From Cryptomeria japonica (Eukaryota > Streptophyta > Pinopsida > Cupressales > Cupressaceae), in the NCBI RefSeq assembly GCF_030272615.1, contig NC_081415.1:188422270-188486269 (forward strand): a stretch of DNA of 64,000 nt. The letters run 5' to 3'. Numbering within the stretch: position 1 is the stretch's first letter; each line of letters starts with the position of its first letter. A program made the translations under genes and the position numbers. Shown here piece after piece: positions 34,458 to 46,591 of this stretch. Below the pieces are notes generated by a model. That model saw only the letters and a list, made by a program, of their open reading frames with translations. It was not told where the DNA came from and made no database searches.

Positions 34458-34917
34458 TGTGAGATTTTTCCAAGATCAAGAGATCAATAATTAGTACAAT
34501 AGAGAGAGAAAATATAGATAGAAATAAACTGAATTCTATCAAGATGAAAATACTGATCAACTGGATCATCAATTGTTACATACAATGAATATGAGCCTTC
34601 TTATATAGGCAAGGCTATATGGATATGTGAGCACACAAACATGACATGTGGCTCGATAAGAAAGAAGGGTAGGTAGGAAATAGGTGTGGGTAGGTAGGAG
34701 AAATAATATAATATTCCACATGAGGTGGACCACCCATTGAATATGGAATGTAACAACAAGATAAGTCCACAAAAGGTGGGAATTCTCCTACACACACTAT
34801 CCCAATGTGGCACAAACACTTAAGCGTCTCATACCCAAACTACTATGAAATGTATTTCCTAAGTAAACCTAAGTAAGGTGTAATAATATCCATGATGAAT
34901 AATTATTTACACCAACA
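34458..34917 (-). repeat. 5' LTR of element G
   Basis: 460 bp. On the minus strand it starts TGTTGGTGTAAATAATT and ends TCTCACA, next to the iMet primer site. Confidence 0.9.
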
Positions 34918-34922
34918 AAAAA

Positions 34923-36294
34923 TAAAGCCCAAAGGCTAAGCTCCCCACTGACAAATATGGAAAAGGCTTCACCATAATGCAAAGAATAGTGCTTTGGGAC
35001 ATTGCAAATAAGGACGACATGATCCCTTACAACCTAAGTTGAAACCAAAAGATAAAACTGGAGTAGGTTTTCAAAAAGAATCTCTTCCTAAGCTTCGATT
35101 CAAAGGAAAAACCAGCAAACCCTTGTATCAGCCAGTTACTCCAAGGATGCAATCATTGAATAAATCTGTAGCACCAACAACCCTATCAATAAAACCAGCA
35201 ACACCAACAGCACCAACAACCCTATCAATGGCACCAATAGCATCAATAGAGCCAATAACCCCATCAGAAGCATCAGTACCATCAACAACATCAACATCAC
35301 CAATAACTCCATCATCAACATCAGTACCATCAACAACATCAACAACACTGATAACCCCATTAGTAGCATCAGTAACCCTAGTTATACCTACAACACTAGC
35401 AATCCCACCTATAAAAGTACATAAGCATATAACTAATGCACTATTCAATTCAAAAGACATCCCAGCTTGGTACAGTAATCAGATGTTATAGAGTGATTCA
35501 GAGATAGACTCGCATGAGTGGGAATGGGATTTAGTGAATCTAAATACTTCAGATGAGGAAGACACATCACCTCCACCACCTTGTAAGGATATCCCATTTT
35601 ATGGAGTGGCATGGATTAAAACTTTTTGGGTTCCTGAGCAAGGAGCAACTTCCACATGCCCTACATCAAATCCTACACCATAATTTGACAAGGAGAGTAC
35701 CATCAATGAGCTTCACATCTCTATATTAACTCTCACTAACTCCTCCTACGAACTCAACTTAATCAATGAAGTAATGCCTATCATCCCTCCCAAACTCATT
35801 AAATGGAACCAACCAAATCCCCCATGCCTTGACCATTTCAAAAATGATGAGGCACTCATAGACTTTTTAGAATTACGGGATAACATACAAAGCAAGGATC
35901 ATAAAGCTAGGGTTTCCATTGAAATTAATAGCACAACATACTTTGGGGTAGATGCCAAACCTTTCAGCTGCAAAAATATTACAATAAAACATGGATCTTC
36001 TAGTGAAAACCACACCATGGCATTGTTTGATCCCAAAATAGTAAAAACAAAGAGCGTATCCAAAGGTGAAAACCTCTCCGAGGCACCTAAGGATGAAAGG
36101 TTTGACATCCTCCCCTTTAGTACAAATCAGTATAGATCAACCATCCTAATAGAAGAAACAAAAGAATTCATTGTGGGGACCCCTGAGACTCGTCACCAAA
36201 TACATTTGGTATCTCTATTAGCTCTAGAGGAACAACCAAATTTTGTGGAATTCTTCCAAAACGTCAAATCAACTTTGCATGGTCTTATGTAGAC
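34923..36294 (+). pseudogene. Gypsy element E: linker between protease and RT
   Basis: This corresponds to the region of element F at 59880-60880 (shared words YFGVDAKPFSCKN and KGENLSEAPKDERFDIL). It contains a Ser/Thr/Pro-rich low-complexity segment (35188-35400) built from repeats of ATCAACAACATCAAC-like DNA, which F lacks. Stops at 35036, 35489 and 35681, and a frameshift near 36290, disable it. Its role in the polyprotein is not known. Confidence 0.65.
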
Positions 36295-37082
36295 ATGCCT
36301 GGCTTAGATCCAGATTTGGCATGCATCGCCTAACTGTAGTAGAAAGAGCTAAACTTGTCAAAGGCTGAACTTAAAAAGCTCTTGGATGTTGGTTTCATCA
36401 GACCAATTGATTATGCAGAGTGGATCTCCAATATTGTACCTGTTGGTAAACCTAATGGGGGTATCTATATCTATACAAACTTCAGAGATTTGAACAAAGC
36501 ATGTCCTAAAGATGACTTCCCCTTACCAAACATCGACATGATTGTTGATCTAACAACAGTTCATGCAATGCTTTCTCTTATGGATGGCTTTTTAGGGTAC
36601 AACCAGATTAAGATTTCTCCAGAGGATCAAGACAAAACTTCTTTCACATGTCCATGGAGAACTTACTATTGGAATGTGATGCCATTTGGCCTGAAGAATG
36701 CAGGGGAAACATATCAAAGAACCATGACTACCATCTTTCATGATATGATGCACACCATAATGGAAGATTATGTTGATGATTTACTAAGTAAATCATTAAC
36801 AAAAGAGGGTCATCTTGCAATACTAGGTAAAATATTCGACAGATTAGAACAATATCATGTCCATCTCAATCCAAAAAAATATTTCTTTGGAGTAACTTCC
36901 AGGAAGCTCTTAGGACACATTGTCTCAAGTAAAGGCATTAAGGTAGATCTTGTGAAAGTCAAGGCAATCCTAGACATGCCACCTCCAAATAATATCTGTC
37001 AGTTGAGGACATTACAAGGACGGCTACAATCAATTCGGCAGTTCAATGCTCAATTGACTGATAAATGTCATCCCTCCACCCA
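36295..37082 (+). pseudogene. pol: Gypsy element E: reverse transcriptase, 5' part
   Basis: Typical Tat/gypsy RT: KLLDVGFIRPIDYAEWISN, NKACPKDDFPLPNIDMIVDL, MPFGLKNAGETYQRTM and an intact YVDD (36769-36780), then NPKKYFFGVTSRKLLGHIVS. The entry region (36295-36354) has stops and a frameshift. The frame is cut at HLL, where the outer B element has inserted (TSD TCTCT, 37083-37087). It resumes at 50347 with YKNICFQWD. Confidence 0.9.
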
Positions 37083-37087
37083 TCTCT

Positions 37088-37891
37088 TGTTGGAAAATGC
37101 ACACCCCAATGAGACATTGTAGGTGATTGAAGGTTTTGTCATTGATGGCAACCTTACAATCCTATGACACTGGCAAGGCATTCCACTGGCACTAGTAAGA
37201 TCAGACTCTACACTGGCACTCAGACCACCAGCACTGGCAATGAAAGGAAGCATACCGACACAGAGACCGACAGGATTTTTGTTGTAATATATTTTGTTTA
37301 TTATTGTAAAATCATTATAAGCTGACTTGGTAACATTGTAAAATGACTCATATATATAAGAGATCATTGTAGAACATTTTGGTAAGGATGGAGGAATGTA
37401 TATAGGCAAAATAAGGCAGACCTATTATGTGAATTATAGGTTAAGGGTATATGTAAGAAGCAGAGAAGAAATCGATACTGGATTTGGCATTATAGATGCT
37501 ATTTTGAAGTAGTACAAGACACTGGATTTATATAATCCATTTTGTAATTCAGCAAGACTTCCTATTTTGTATTTGAGCACTGAGCTCTAGGCACTTGGCC
37601 TTCCTGCATGTGCAGGCCCCTCTTGTAGTAGTAATATTCTCTTATTGGCTAGTAAGTGAATATTGTGGATCACAAATCCCACTAAGGTTTTTCCCACACC
37701 GGGTTTCCTCGCTAAAATATTGTGTTATGGTGTGCTTTTCATGTGGTTGCTATTATCTCTATTTATTGCATTATTTTTTGTTTACTAGTATACAGTATTA
37801 ATATGTTCTACATGTTTTAATTCAAGAAATTGCTCATACTAGTTAGATATTGATTCACTCCCCCCTCTCAGTATCTGTGGGAATGCTAACA
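37088..37891 (+). repeat. 5' LTR of outer B
   Basis: 804 bp, TGTTGGAAAATGC to GCTAACA. It contains TATATATAAG at 37351, a likely TATA box. The partner is at 49539-50341 (803 bp). Confidence 0.92.
37351..37360 (+). promoter_or_regulatory. TATA box in B LTR
   Basis: TATATATAAG within the LTR. Equivalent sequences occur at 40231 and about 49803, and a shorter one at about 20815, so the position is conserved in the family. Confidence 0.55.
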
Positions 37892-37893
37892 AT

Positions 37894-37905
37894 TGGTATC
37901 AGAGC
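37894..37905 (+). other. Primer binding site of outer B (tRNA-iMet)
   Basis: TGGTATCAGAGC two bases after the LTR end; same site and spacing as in element A. Confidence 0.92.
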
Positions 37906-37962
37906 TTGGTCCTCTATTTTCATAAGCCTAACAACTTGAGGAAGATCTTGACATCGGTAGAG

Positions 37963-39099
37963 ATGGAAAACTTGATGAAGCAACTTGAAGTAGCTCTCTC
38001 AGACTATGATGGAGAAAAATTGAAAAATATCAAACTTGAAGATGATCTAAAAGCAGCTCAGGATATTATTCAAGCACTTCAAGAAAATCTTACTATTGCA
38101 AGAAATAAGAGAAGAGAACTTTGTGAAAAGATGCAATTTGAGAATGATGAAAAGGAAACTCTTAATGATATGATAAACAAGCTGAAGCTAGAGAACATAA
38201 CAACAAAGAATGAGATGCAGGATATGACTATGAGATTTTGTAAGGAAATTGAAGATAGAAAGAAGAATGAAGAAGATTTGACTAGAAGACTAAGTGATGT
38301 AGCAAATGAGAATACAAGACTTAGCTATGAAAATGATTTGTTGAAGATAGATCTGATGCACACACTGAATGATTCAAATGAACTGATGAGATAGAAAGAA
38401 ATCTTAGAAAGAGAACTAGATACTGCAAATCAACACAAAGTGAAATTTAAGAAAAGCTTAGAAGAACTTGGTGACTTGTTGAAGAATCAGAAACCTAAAG
38501 GTGACACTTGTGGAATTGGCTTTGAAGTGGTAGAAAGCTTCGGTACTGCAAACACACAAGATCATAGCAAATCGGTAAGACAACCTACTGCTTACAAATT
38601 TAATGGCAAATGCTATAACTGTAATAAGTATGGTCATAGAGAAAATCAATTTAGATCTAGAATTAATTAGAATACCAATGCACCCACCGGTCAATGTTCA
38701 AAATGCAACAAAGTTGGTCATAATTCTGAAAGTTTCAGAATGAATGTAAGATGTTATGTTTGTGGAAGATTTGGACACTTATCTAATCAATGTAGAACAC
38801 AAACCGGCATAGGTTATCGGAAGGCTATTGAGAAAAATAATGTGACTTGTTATGCTTGTAACAAGATTGGACATATTGCAAAATTCTACAGAAGTAAGGC
38901 ACCACCGACAGACAACAAAGGTTCTAGTTTGAAAGGAAAAGAAAAAGTTGAAGAAGTTAAGCAAGAATTCTCAAAACAATGGATTAGAAAGTCAAACCTA
39001 AATGGTGTTGGGAATACTCCTCCACCAGTAGAACCAAGCAACACTCCACTAATAGAACATAGTAGCACTCCACCAGTACGAGACTCTTCATCTAATTGA
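37963..39099 (+). pseudogene. Outer B ORF1: coiled-coil CCHC protein, degraded
   Basis: It begins MENLMKQLEVALSDYDGEKL. About 190 residues of Glu/Lys/Asn-rich heptad-like coiled coil follow, then four zinc-knuckle positions. Only the third (CYVCGRFGHLSNQC) is intact; the first, second and fourth have lost their last cysteine (to Phe, Phe and Tyr). TAG stops at 38392 and 38668 interrupt it, and TGA at 39097 replaces a Trp codon of the inner copy. There is no recognisable capsid domain N-terminal to the knuckles, unlike ordinary gag. The inner copy at 40830 shows the fuller protein. Confidence 0.85.
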
Positions 39100-39403
39100 A
39101 GAAAATTTCTTTGAGGGTTTGGAAATCAAATGTGAAATATGCTATTATTCTCTCGGTTGATGGTGAGAAGTAGAAATTACTTTTATACTGGCAGAAAAAG
39201 TTAAGTGACTACTTAACCGACATGCATTAAATGTGGTAGTTTGCAAATTAACATTTTAAAGTAGTGATTTTGGCTCCATTTTACTTCACCGAGCATTCAA
39301 ACATTCAAAGAGAGCAAAATTTCCAGAGCTAAGGCATTTTGAGTAAAGAGGCAAAGCATTTCAGCAATCAATCTTTCCAAGGCAGAAAAAGGTATTTATA
39401 ATC
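39100..39403 (+). other. Spacer between ORF1 and ORF2 of outer B
   Basis: Non-coding, about 300 bp. It matches the inner-copy spacer, including the words GGCATGC, GATTTTGGCTC and ACTTCACC before the ORF2 start. Confidence 0.6.
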
Positions 39404-39934
39404 ATGGCATCCTCTTCTGTACCTAAATTCATAGCAAACCCTACTATAGTCGAGGTAATCAAATGCCCTAGGCCCGTATTTCAGGTAGTTCCCGAGATAG
39501 CTAAAAAGGATGATAATGTTGGTGCATTTTCCCAAATCCCCAAAGGAGTTGTTTTTGCAGAAGACCCTAGAATGTACATCCATTGCCATATAGATGAATT
39601 AGGTGATGAGGAAATCAAAAACATGCACAAAATTGTTATATGTGATGATTCTGGTAATGTGAAACCTAAACACAAAATTATTGAAACCCTAGGATTCATT
39701 GAATTCCTCAGCATTATGGATTTCCCTAAGGAAGTTATTAGGATAGTATTGAGTAGGGTACGTGGTGAATTCTTTTGGCTAGATTCGGTTCATAAAATTA
39801 CCAAGGAAGTTGTGAAAGCTGTGACAGGGTTACCTTCCACTGGTAATAGACCAGACAAGACAAAGAAGGTCTCAAATGACCTGGTAATGAACCTAACAGG
39901 TGCAACATCCGACAAAAGGTCTTTAAGGGTTAAT
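39404..39934 (+). pseudogene. Outer B ORF2, first part
   Basis: MASSSVPKFIANPTIVEVIK opens ORF2, with 177 open codons to LRVN. The inner B element is inserted here with TTAAT duplicated (39930-39934 and 46587-46591). The reading continues at 46592 (DVTDIDVRFIS). See the inner copy for the protein description. Confidence 0.88.
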
Positions 39935-40758
39935 TGTTGGCATATGCACACTCCATTGAGACATTGTATGTGATTGAAGGTTTTGTCATTAATGGCAACC
40001 TTGCAATCCTATGGCACCAGCAAGGCATTATACTGGCAAAGCATTACACCAACAAGTTAGTGCACCGGCATCAGCAGATCACACTCTACACCGGCACTCA
40101 GGACATCGACACTAGCATAGAAGAAAGGAAGTATACCAGCACAAAGGCCGACATGATTTTGTTATATTATATTTTGTTTATTATTGAAAAACTTTGTAAG
40201 CCGACTTGGCAATTTGTAAAATGACTCTTATATATAAAAGAGATCATTGTAGACATTTGATATAGGAGAGGTAAGCATAAAGAAAAATATTAGGCAGACC
40301 TATTATGTGAAATATAGGTTAAGGGGTATATGTAAATAATAGAGCATGAACCGGTACTGAATCTGGCATTGAAGATGCTATTGTAAAGCAGTACAGATAT
40401 TGGATTTGTATAATCCTTATTGTAAGTCAGTGAGACTTCCCATTGAGCAGTGAGCTCTAGGCACTTGGCCTTCCTGCATGTGCAGGCCCCTATTATAAGT
40501 AATATTCTCTTATTGGCCAATGAGTGAATATTGTGGGTCACAAATCCCACCAAGGTTTTTCCCACGCCGGGTTTCCTCGTTAAAATCTTGTGTTATGGTG
40601 TGCTTTTCATGTGGATGTTCTTGATTCTGTTTATTACATTATTTCTTGCATACCGGTACACTGTTATATTATGTTCTGCATGTTTTAAATTAAGAAATTA
40701 TAACTACTGGTTAGATACTAATTCACCCCCCCTCTCAGTATCTGTGGGATCCCTAACA
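39935..40758 (+). repeat. 5' LTR of inner B
   Basis: 824 bp, TGTTGGCATATGC to CCTAACA, TATA-like TATATAAA at 40231-40238. It differs from its partner mainly by C/T and G/A changes. Confidence 0.93.
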
Positions 40759-40760
40759 AT

Positions 40761-40772
40761 TGGTATCAAAGC
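40761..40772 (+). other. Primer binding site of inner B
   Basis: TGGTATCAAAGC, one mismatch to the iMet-type site TGGTATCAGAGC. Confidence 0.88.
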
Positions 40773-40829
40773 CTAGTCCTCTATTTTCAAAAGCCTAACA
40801 GCTTGAGGAAGATCTTGACACTGGTAAAG

Positions 40830-42002
40830 ATGGAAAATCTAATGAAGCAATTGGAAGGAGCTCTTACAGACTATGATGCAGAAAAATTGAAAAATATCAA
40901 ATTAGAAGATGATTTAAGGGCAGCTTAGGATATCATTCAGGCACTTCAAGAAAATCTTACTATTGCAAGAAATAAGAGAAGAGAACTTTGTGAAAAATTG
41001 CAAAATGAGAATGATGAAAAGGAATCACTTAATGATCAGATAAGCAAGTTGAAACAAGAGAACATGACAACAAAAAATGAAATGCAAGATATGACTATGA
41101 GATTTTGCAAAGAGATTGAGGATAGGAAGAAGAATGAAGAAGAAATGACCAAAAGACTAAGTGATGCAGCAAATGAGAACACAAGACTTAGCTATGAAAA
41201 TGGCATGTTGAAGACAAATTTGATGCATACTCAGAATGACTCAAATGAACTGATGAGACAAAAAGAAGTCTTAGAAAGAGAACTAGAAACTGCAAATCAA
41301 CATAAAGAAAAATTCAAGAAAAGCTCAAAGGAACTTGGCACCTTGCTGAAGAATCAAAAACCTAAAGGTGACACTTTTGGAATTGGCTTTGAAGTTGGTG
41401 AAAGCTCCGGTACTGCAAATACTCAGGATCACAGCAAACCAGTAAGACAACCTAATGATTATAAATTCAATGGAAAATGCTTTAACTGTAATAAGTATGG
41501 TCATAGAGCAAATGAATGTAGATCAATAAATTATCCGAATATCAACACACCCACTGGTCAATGTTCTAAATGCAACAAAGTGGGTCACAACTTTGAAAAC
41601 TGCAGAATGAATGTGAGATGTTATGTTTGTGGAAGATTTGGACATTTATCTAATCAATGCAAAACACAAACCAGCATAGGTTATGAGAAAGCTATTCAGA
41701 AGAATAATGTAACTTGTTATGCATGTAACAAGATTGGGCATATTGCTAAATTCTGTAGATGTAAAGGAACACCGATAGACAACAAAAGTTCTAGATTGAA
41801 AGGTAAAGAAAAAGTTGAAGAGGTTAAGCAAGAATTCTCAAAACAATGGATTAGAAAAGTTGATCTAAATATTGGGAATACTCCTCCACCGGTAGAACAA
41901 GTCAATGCTTCATCGACAAGATAGAGTGATGCTTCACTGACAAGACAAAGCAGTGCTCCACCGATAGGAAGTTCTTCATCTAATTGGAGAAAATTTCCTT
42001 GA
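40830..42002 (+). pseudogene. Inner B ORF1: coiled-coil protein with four CCHC knuckles
   Basis: 390 codons in one frame from MENLMKQLEGALTDYDAEKL to TGA, interrupted by TAG at 40926 (CAG in the outer copy) and at 41922. Residues 1-190 are almost wholly coiled coil. Four canonical CX2CX4HX4C knuckles follow at residues 217-230 (CFNCNKYGHRANEC), 245-258 (CSKCNKVGHNFENC), 264-277 (CYVCGRFGHLSNQC) and 296-309 (CYACNKIGHIAKFC). A Lys/Glu patch and a Pro/Ser tail end the protein. The knuckles imply nucleic-acid binding, probably packaging of the element RNA. The absence of a UBN2 or Retrotrans_gag capsid domain means the shell itself would have to come from another element. The position right after the PBS is that of gag. 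Confidence 0.88.
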
Positions 42003-42290
42003 GGGTTTGGCAATCTATTGATACATATGCTATTATCCCCTCGGTTAGAGATAAGAAGTTGGAAATTACTTATTACCGGCAAACAACGTTAAGTGAAAAC
42101 TTAACCGGCATGCAATTAATGTGGTAGATGGCGAAAAGACACTATAAAATTAAGATTTTGGCTCTATTTCACTTCACCAAGATTTCAAATTTACAAAGAG
42201 CGCGAAGACTCCGAGCTAAGGCATTTCGAGCAAGAAGCAAGAACACTCCAAGTAATCATCCATCCTAAAGGCAGTAAAAGGTATTTAATC
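42003..42290 (+). promoter_or_regulatory. ORF1-ORF2 spacer of inner B with TATA-like element
   Basis: 288 bp without coding capacity. CACTATAAAATTAAG at about 42140 is followed by a purine-rich stretch resembling a 5' UTR and then the ORF2 ATG. It may be an internal promoter giving ORF2 its own mRNA; the outer copy has only ATTTTAAAG there, so support is weak. Confidence 0.3.
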
Positions 42291-45200
42291 ATGGAATCCT
42301 CCTCTACAATTGAATACATAGCAAACCCTACTATTGTTGAAGTGATAAAAAGACCTAGGCCCATATTTCAGTTAGTTCCCAAGATAGCAAAGAAGGATGA
42401 TACCTTAGGTTATTTTTCTCAAATCCCTAAGGGAGTTGTTTGTGCTGAAGACTCCAAAATGTACATCCACTGCAACATTGAAGAGTTAGGAGATGAAGAA
42501 ATCAAAACCATGTTTAAAACTGTGATATGTGATAAAACCGACAATGTAAAAGATGAACACAAGATCATTGAAACCCTAGGATTTACAGAGATCCTTAGCA
42601 TTCTTGAATTTCCCAAGGATGTGATTAGGATAGTCTTAAGTAGGGTACATGGAGAATTTTTCTGGTTAGATGCAATCCACAAGATCACCAAGGAAGCTGT
42701 GAAAGCTGTCACAAGGTTACTGACCACTGATAAAAGACTAGATAAAACCAAGAAAGTATCAAATGACCTAGTTACAAACCTAACTGGTACAACATTCGAC
42801 AAGAGGTCTCTAAGAGTTAATGATGTAACAAATATCAATGTGAGATTCATCAACAGGATATTAGGATATAAAGCTACTCATGCAAATAGACTTAATTTAG
42901 TTTCAAGCTTATGCATTAAGAGTGCTTATGACATGGTCACAGACAATGCAAAAATTGACATATGTGAGTGGTTAAAGGATGAATTAATTGACAACCTTGG
43001 AAAGATCAATAAGGACAAGAAAGGAACTTTCAGATTTGGAAATATGTTAGTATGTCTGATGCTACACATAACAAAAGAGGTTCCCAGTATAGGTTACAAA
43101 GAACTTGGATATGATATACTAGTAGGCAAACAATTAACAAAGCTATTCAAAAACATGGGTGAGAACAAGGAAAACAATATTAATGACTTCTTTCAAGCAT
43201 TAAAGACCAAAATGAAGAAAAGAATAAGGTTATCACAGAAGATTGTAGACAAATACAAAGATGAAATATGCTTTGTCATTAAGAAAGATGAAATCTGGAT
43301 GGAAGCAGTCATCCCAAGGACAATTTGGGTAACCGAGATGGGCTATGAAATAGATGATCACATAGTTGAAACATATGCTAAAGCACTTCTGGAAGCCCCT
43401 AGTGAACCTAAGGAAGAAGTATTTGGTAGTGTTGAGACTATAGAAAGCCAAATACAATCAAAGAAAAGAGTAAAAAAGGTTGAGTCATTTGTAAGAAAAG
43501 GTTCTAGACAAACAAAAGCCATAAAAGAAGATGTATTGAAGAAAATCGGTATGATAGAGGATGAGTTGACAGCTCCACAACCTAAAACTCACCTATCACC
43601 GATAGGTACTTCTTCGAAAGGTGACATGCTAGCAACATTCAAAAGAGTTGTAAGAAAAAGAGATCCCTCACCAGCAACCACACCCTCACCTAGGAGGACA
43701 AGGAAAAAGCAACAAGCAGTGAGATCTCCAGTAAGAAAGGCCACACCAAAAAAGAAACTAACACCCAAGAAGAAGAAAAGGACAAACAAAGACTTGGCCC
43801 CTCTTGATATACTGCTGAATGAAATCACAGAGGAAGGTAAATTGAAGAACATAGAGAAAATATATGACACTCTAACAACTGATGAAAAAGAGCAAGTTGA
43901 AAATAGTGTTATATTACATATGGATATGTACAAGAAGTTTTTGATGGAAGTAGTCAATGAAATACCAAATGAATTATTCAACAGACTAGAGGCAAGAAGA
44001 CAAGCAGTAATTGACCTGGATAAGAAAATAAAGGTTGAAAAGTTACTAGCTGTGTATCTGGTAAACTCACCTAAAGAAATTGATGACCTAATTGCTCAAG
44101 CCAACCGGTCAGTATTTTCTACTGCACACCGACACATTGCTTTAATGGTAGGAAGAGTCAATGAGGTGATAGAGGAAACTGAAAAATGGATGGGATATAT
44201 TCCTGGTTGAGAAAGAAAAACAAGAAGAGTATAGGAACCCCAAACCCATAAAAGTTTATCAGAAAGATAGAGACAAGGGGAAAGGAAAAGTTGGTGGACC
44301 ACCAAGTATCAAGGGTAGAGACAACTTACCCCCACCTTCTTTAAATACTCCACCGGTAAAATCAACAACTACTAAAGATCAACTGGTAGCTGAGAGTATG
44401 GATTTAGATGATGGCAATCCTAATCCTGAATTCCTATATACTATGGATGTTGATACTCAGAAGATTAACATAGTGGTAAACAAAGATACAACAGATAAGA
44501 CAGATATGGCTAGTGAGCCTCCGGTAGCTGAGGAAACTGATAAACCGACAGAAGATAAAGAGCAAAAGGTAGAGACTGTGACACCGACTAAGGCAATGAA
44601 ACATATAGAGAAACAAACAGAGCTAAAGGCTCCAAAACAACAACAACCGGAATAGGTACATAAAGAAACAGTGCCCGGCAACTAATGAAGTAGGAAAACC
44701 ATTGCTTAAAGAAATGCATACACAAACAGACCTACCAAAGGTCAAAACAAGCTTGGTTACTTCCACCGGTACTCAGATTGTTGGATCATCATCAGGATAT
44801 AAATCAACCAATGTGACTGAGGTACTACTTGATTCTATCAAGAAAATAACCGACTACAACTCACAAGCTTACAAAGCAATTTATGATACCATACCAATTT
44901 TGAAGGTAATTGCTCCTAACTGTAATATAGATAACAAAGATTCTTTAGGACAATTGGATACACTGTGTAAATATATTTCAAAAAACATTGAGAAAATAAA
45001 AGAAGAGTCAGTGAAGGATAAAGTAGAAGTTGAAAAATAGAAATTCTTTGATGAGCAAATAAAGAAGTGTAATAGATATTTTGACACACTTCTACCGGAA
45101 TTATGTAATTTGTTAAAAGAGTACAAAAATCTGTACAAAGATACCTATAAAACAAACTTTTTGACTGTAGATATAGACAAGAAAATGAGCAAGGTATAGG

Positions 45201-45568
45201 ATGAGATCAATAAACTTGCAGATAGTTTTGTCAACTCACCTGATACACTATCAGTTTTTGAGGAGAAGATAACAAATTTTGAGGAAGAACTACTTAAATT
45301 GGAAAGAGAGAAAGAAAGGATAATAAATAAGGCAAAACATTTGAGATCTAAACAAAGTCCAAGATTGGACTATCTAGCATCTCTATGGAAGGAAATTTTT
45401 GAGGCACTAATATAGGGAAGCAAAATATCGGCAGAGCACTTGCAGCATCTCACCGGTACAATGAAGAGAATAGAGACAACAATAAAGGATAGCAAGAAGT
45501 TTATGGACAGTATAAACTTGATTTTGGGAGATCTTTTTCAAATTATAACTACCTAGCTACAAGGTTGA
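42291..45568 (+). pseudogene. Inner B ORF2: about 1090-residue protein of unknown function
   Basis: The best copy of this protein: 639 codons uninterrupted from MESSSTIEYIANPTIVEVIK. A +1 frameshift in an A run at about 44190 and another near 44680 follow, then TAG stops (44653, 45038, 45196, 45412, 45556). Residues 1-370 look globular, with hallmark words HGEFFWLDAIHKITKEAVKA, CEWLKDELIDNLGK and KKGTFRFGNMLVCLMLHITK. Residues 375-505 are strongly basic with repeated Lys/Arg clusters and SPRR/SPVR-like motifs (467-503), suggesting nuclear localisation or DNA/RNA binding. Residues 510-640 are helical, 660-800 acidic and low-complexity, and 800-1090 a long coiled coil. There are no RT, IN, RNase H, PR or helicase motifs. 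It occupies the place where pol would be. All three B copies carry it, so it belongs to the family and is not a one-off capture. Confidence 0.88.
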
Positions 45569-45761
45569 AACCACAAACTCTACTGACAACTTGACAACCT
45601 TTGTCATTGATGCCAAAGGGGGAGTAGTGGGATGAGAAAATTCAAATCACAGGACAGGAATCATATGCTCAGGGGGAGCTCTCACATTTTTGGACTACAC
45701 ATTTTTGGATACTTGTTTGAATTTTGTCATGAGTGTTGCCATCAATGCCAAAGGGGGAGAT
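45569..45761 (+). other. 3' UTR and polypurine tract of inner B
   Basis: Three GGGGGAG tracts (about 45617, 45672 and 45750). The last, AAAGGGGGAGAT at 45750-45761, abuts the LTR and is the plus-strand primer. Confidence 0.85.
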
Positions 45762-46586
45762 TGTTGGCATATGCACACTCCAATGAGACATTGTATGTGA
45801 TTGAAGGTTTTGTCATTGATGGCAACCTTGCAATCCTATGGCACCGACAAGGCATTATACCGGCAAAGCATTACACCGACAAGTTAGTGCACCAACATCA
45901 GTAGATCACACTCTACACCGGCACTCAAGACACTGACATCGACACAGAAGGAAGGAAGTATACCGGCACAGAGGCCGACATGATTTTGTTATATTATATT
46001 TTGTTTATTATTGAAAAACTTTGTAAGCTGACTTGGCAATTTGTAAAATGACTCTTATATAAAAAAGAGATCATTATAGACATTTGACATAGGAGAGGTA
46101 AGCATAAACAAAAATATTAGGTAGACCTATTATGCGAAATATAGGTTAAGGGGTATATTTAAAGAACAGAGCATGAACCGGTAGTGAATCTGGCATTGAA
46201 GATGCTATTGTAAAGCAGTAGAGATATTGGATTTGTATAATCCTTATTGTAAGTCAGTGAGACTTCCCATTGAGCAGTGAGCTCTAGGTAGTTGGCCTTC
46301 CTACATGTGTAGGCCCCTATTGTAAGTAATATTCTCTTATTGGCCAATGAGTGAATATTGTGGGTCACAAATCCCACCGAGGTTTTTCCCACACCAGGTT
46401 TCCTTGTTAAAATCTTGTGTTATGGTGTGATTTTCATGTGGATGTTCTTGATTCTGTTTATTGCATTATTTCTTGCATACCGGTACATTGTTATATTATG
46501 TTCTGCATGTTTTAAATTAAGAAATTCTAACTACTGGTTAGATACTGATTCACCTCCCCCTTTTAGTATCTATGGGATCCCTAACA
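45762..46586 (+). repeat. 3' LTR of inner B
   Basis: 825 bp, TGTTGGCATATGC to CCTAACA, followed by the TTAAT duplication. Confidence 0.93.
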
Positions 46587-46591
46587 TTAAT

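Larger units (their letters stand above)
31942..34917 (-). mobile_element. Element G: gag-only non-autonomous copia
   Basis: Flanked by AAAAA on both sides (31937-31941 and 34918-34922). Two 460-bp LTRs (31942-32401 and 34458-34917) begin TGTTGGTGTAAATAATT and end AAATCTCACA on the minus strand. The internal part of about 2.06 kb has an iMet primer site, a leader, one short gag ORF and a polypurine tract, with no pol. This is the layout called TR-GAG. Confidence 0.9.
39935..46586 (+). mobile_element. Inner element B (complete)
   Basis: LTRs of 824 and 825 bp (39935-40758 and 45762-46586), perfect TTAAT duplication, iMet PBS, ORF1, ORF2 and PPT; 6652 bp. Its LTRs start TGTTGGCATATGC, marking a subfamily different from outer B and B1 (TGTTGGAAAATGC and TGTTGGCAAATGC). 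It inserted into an existing B element, so it is the younger of the two. Confidence 0.94.
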
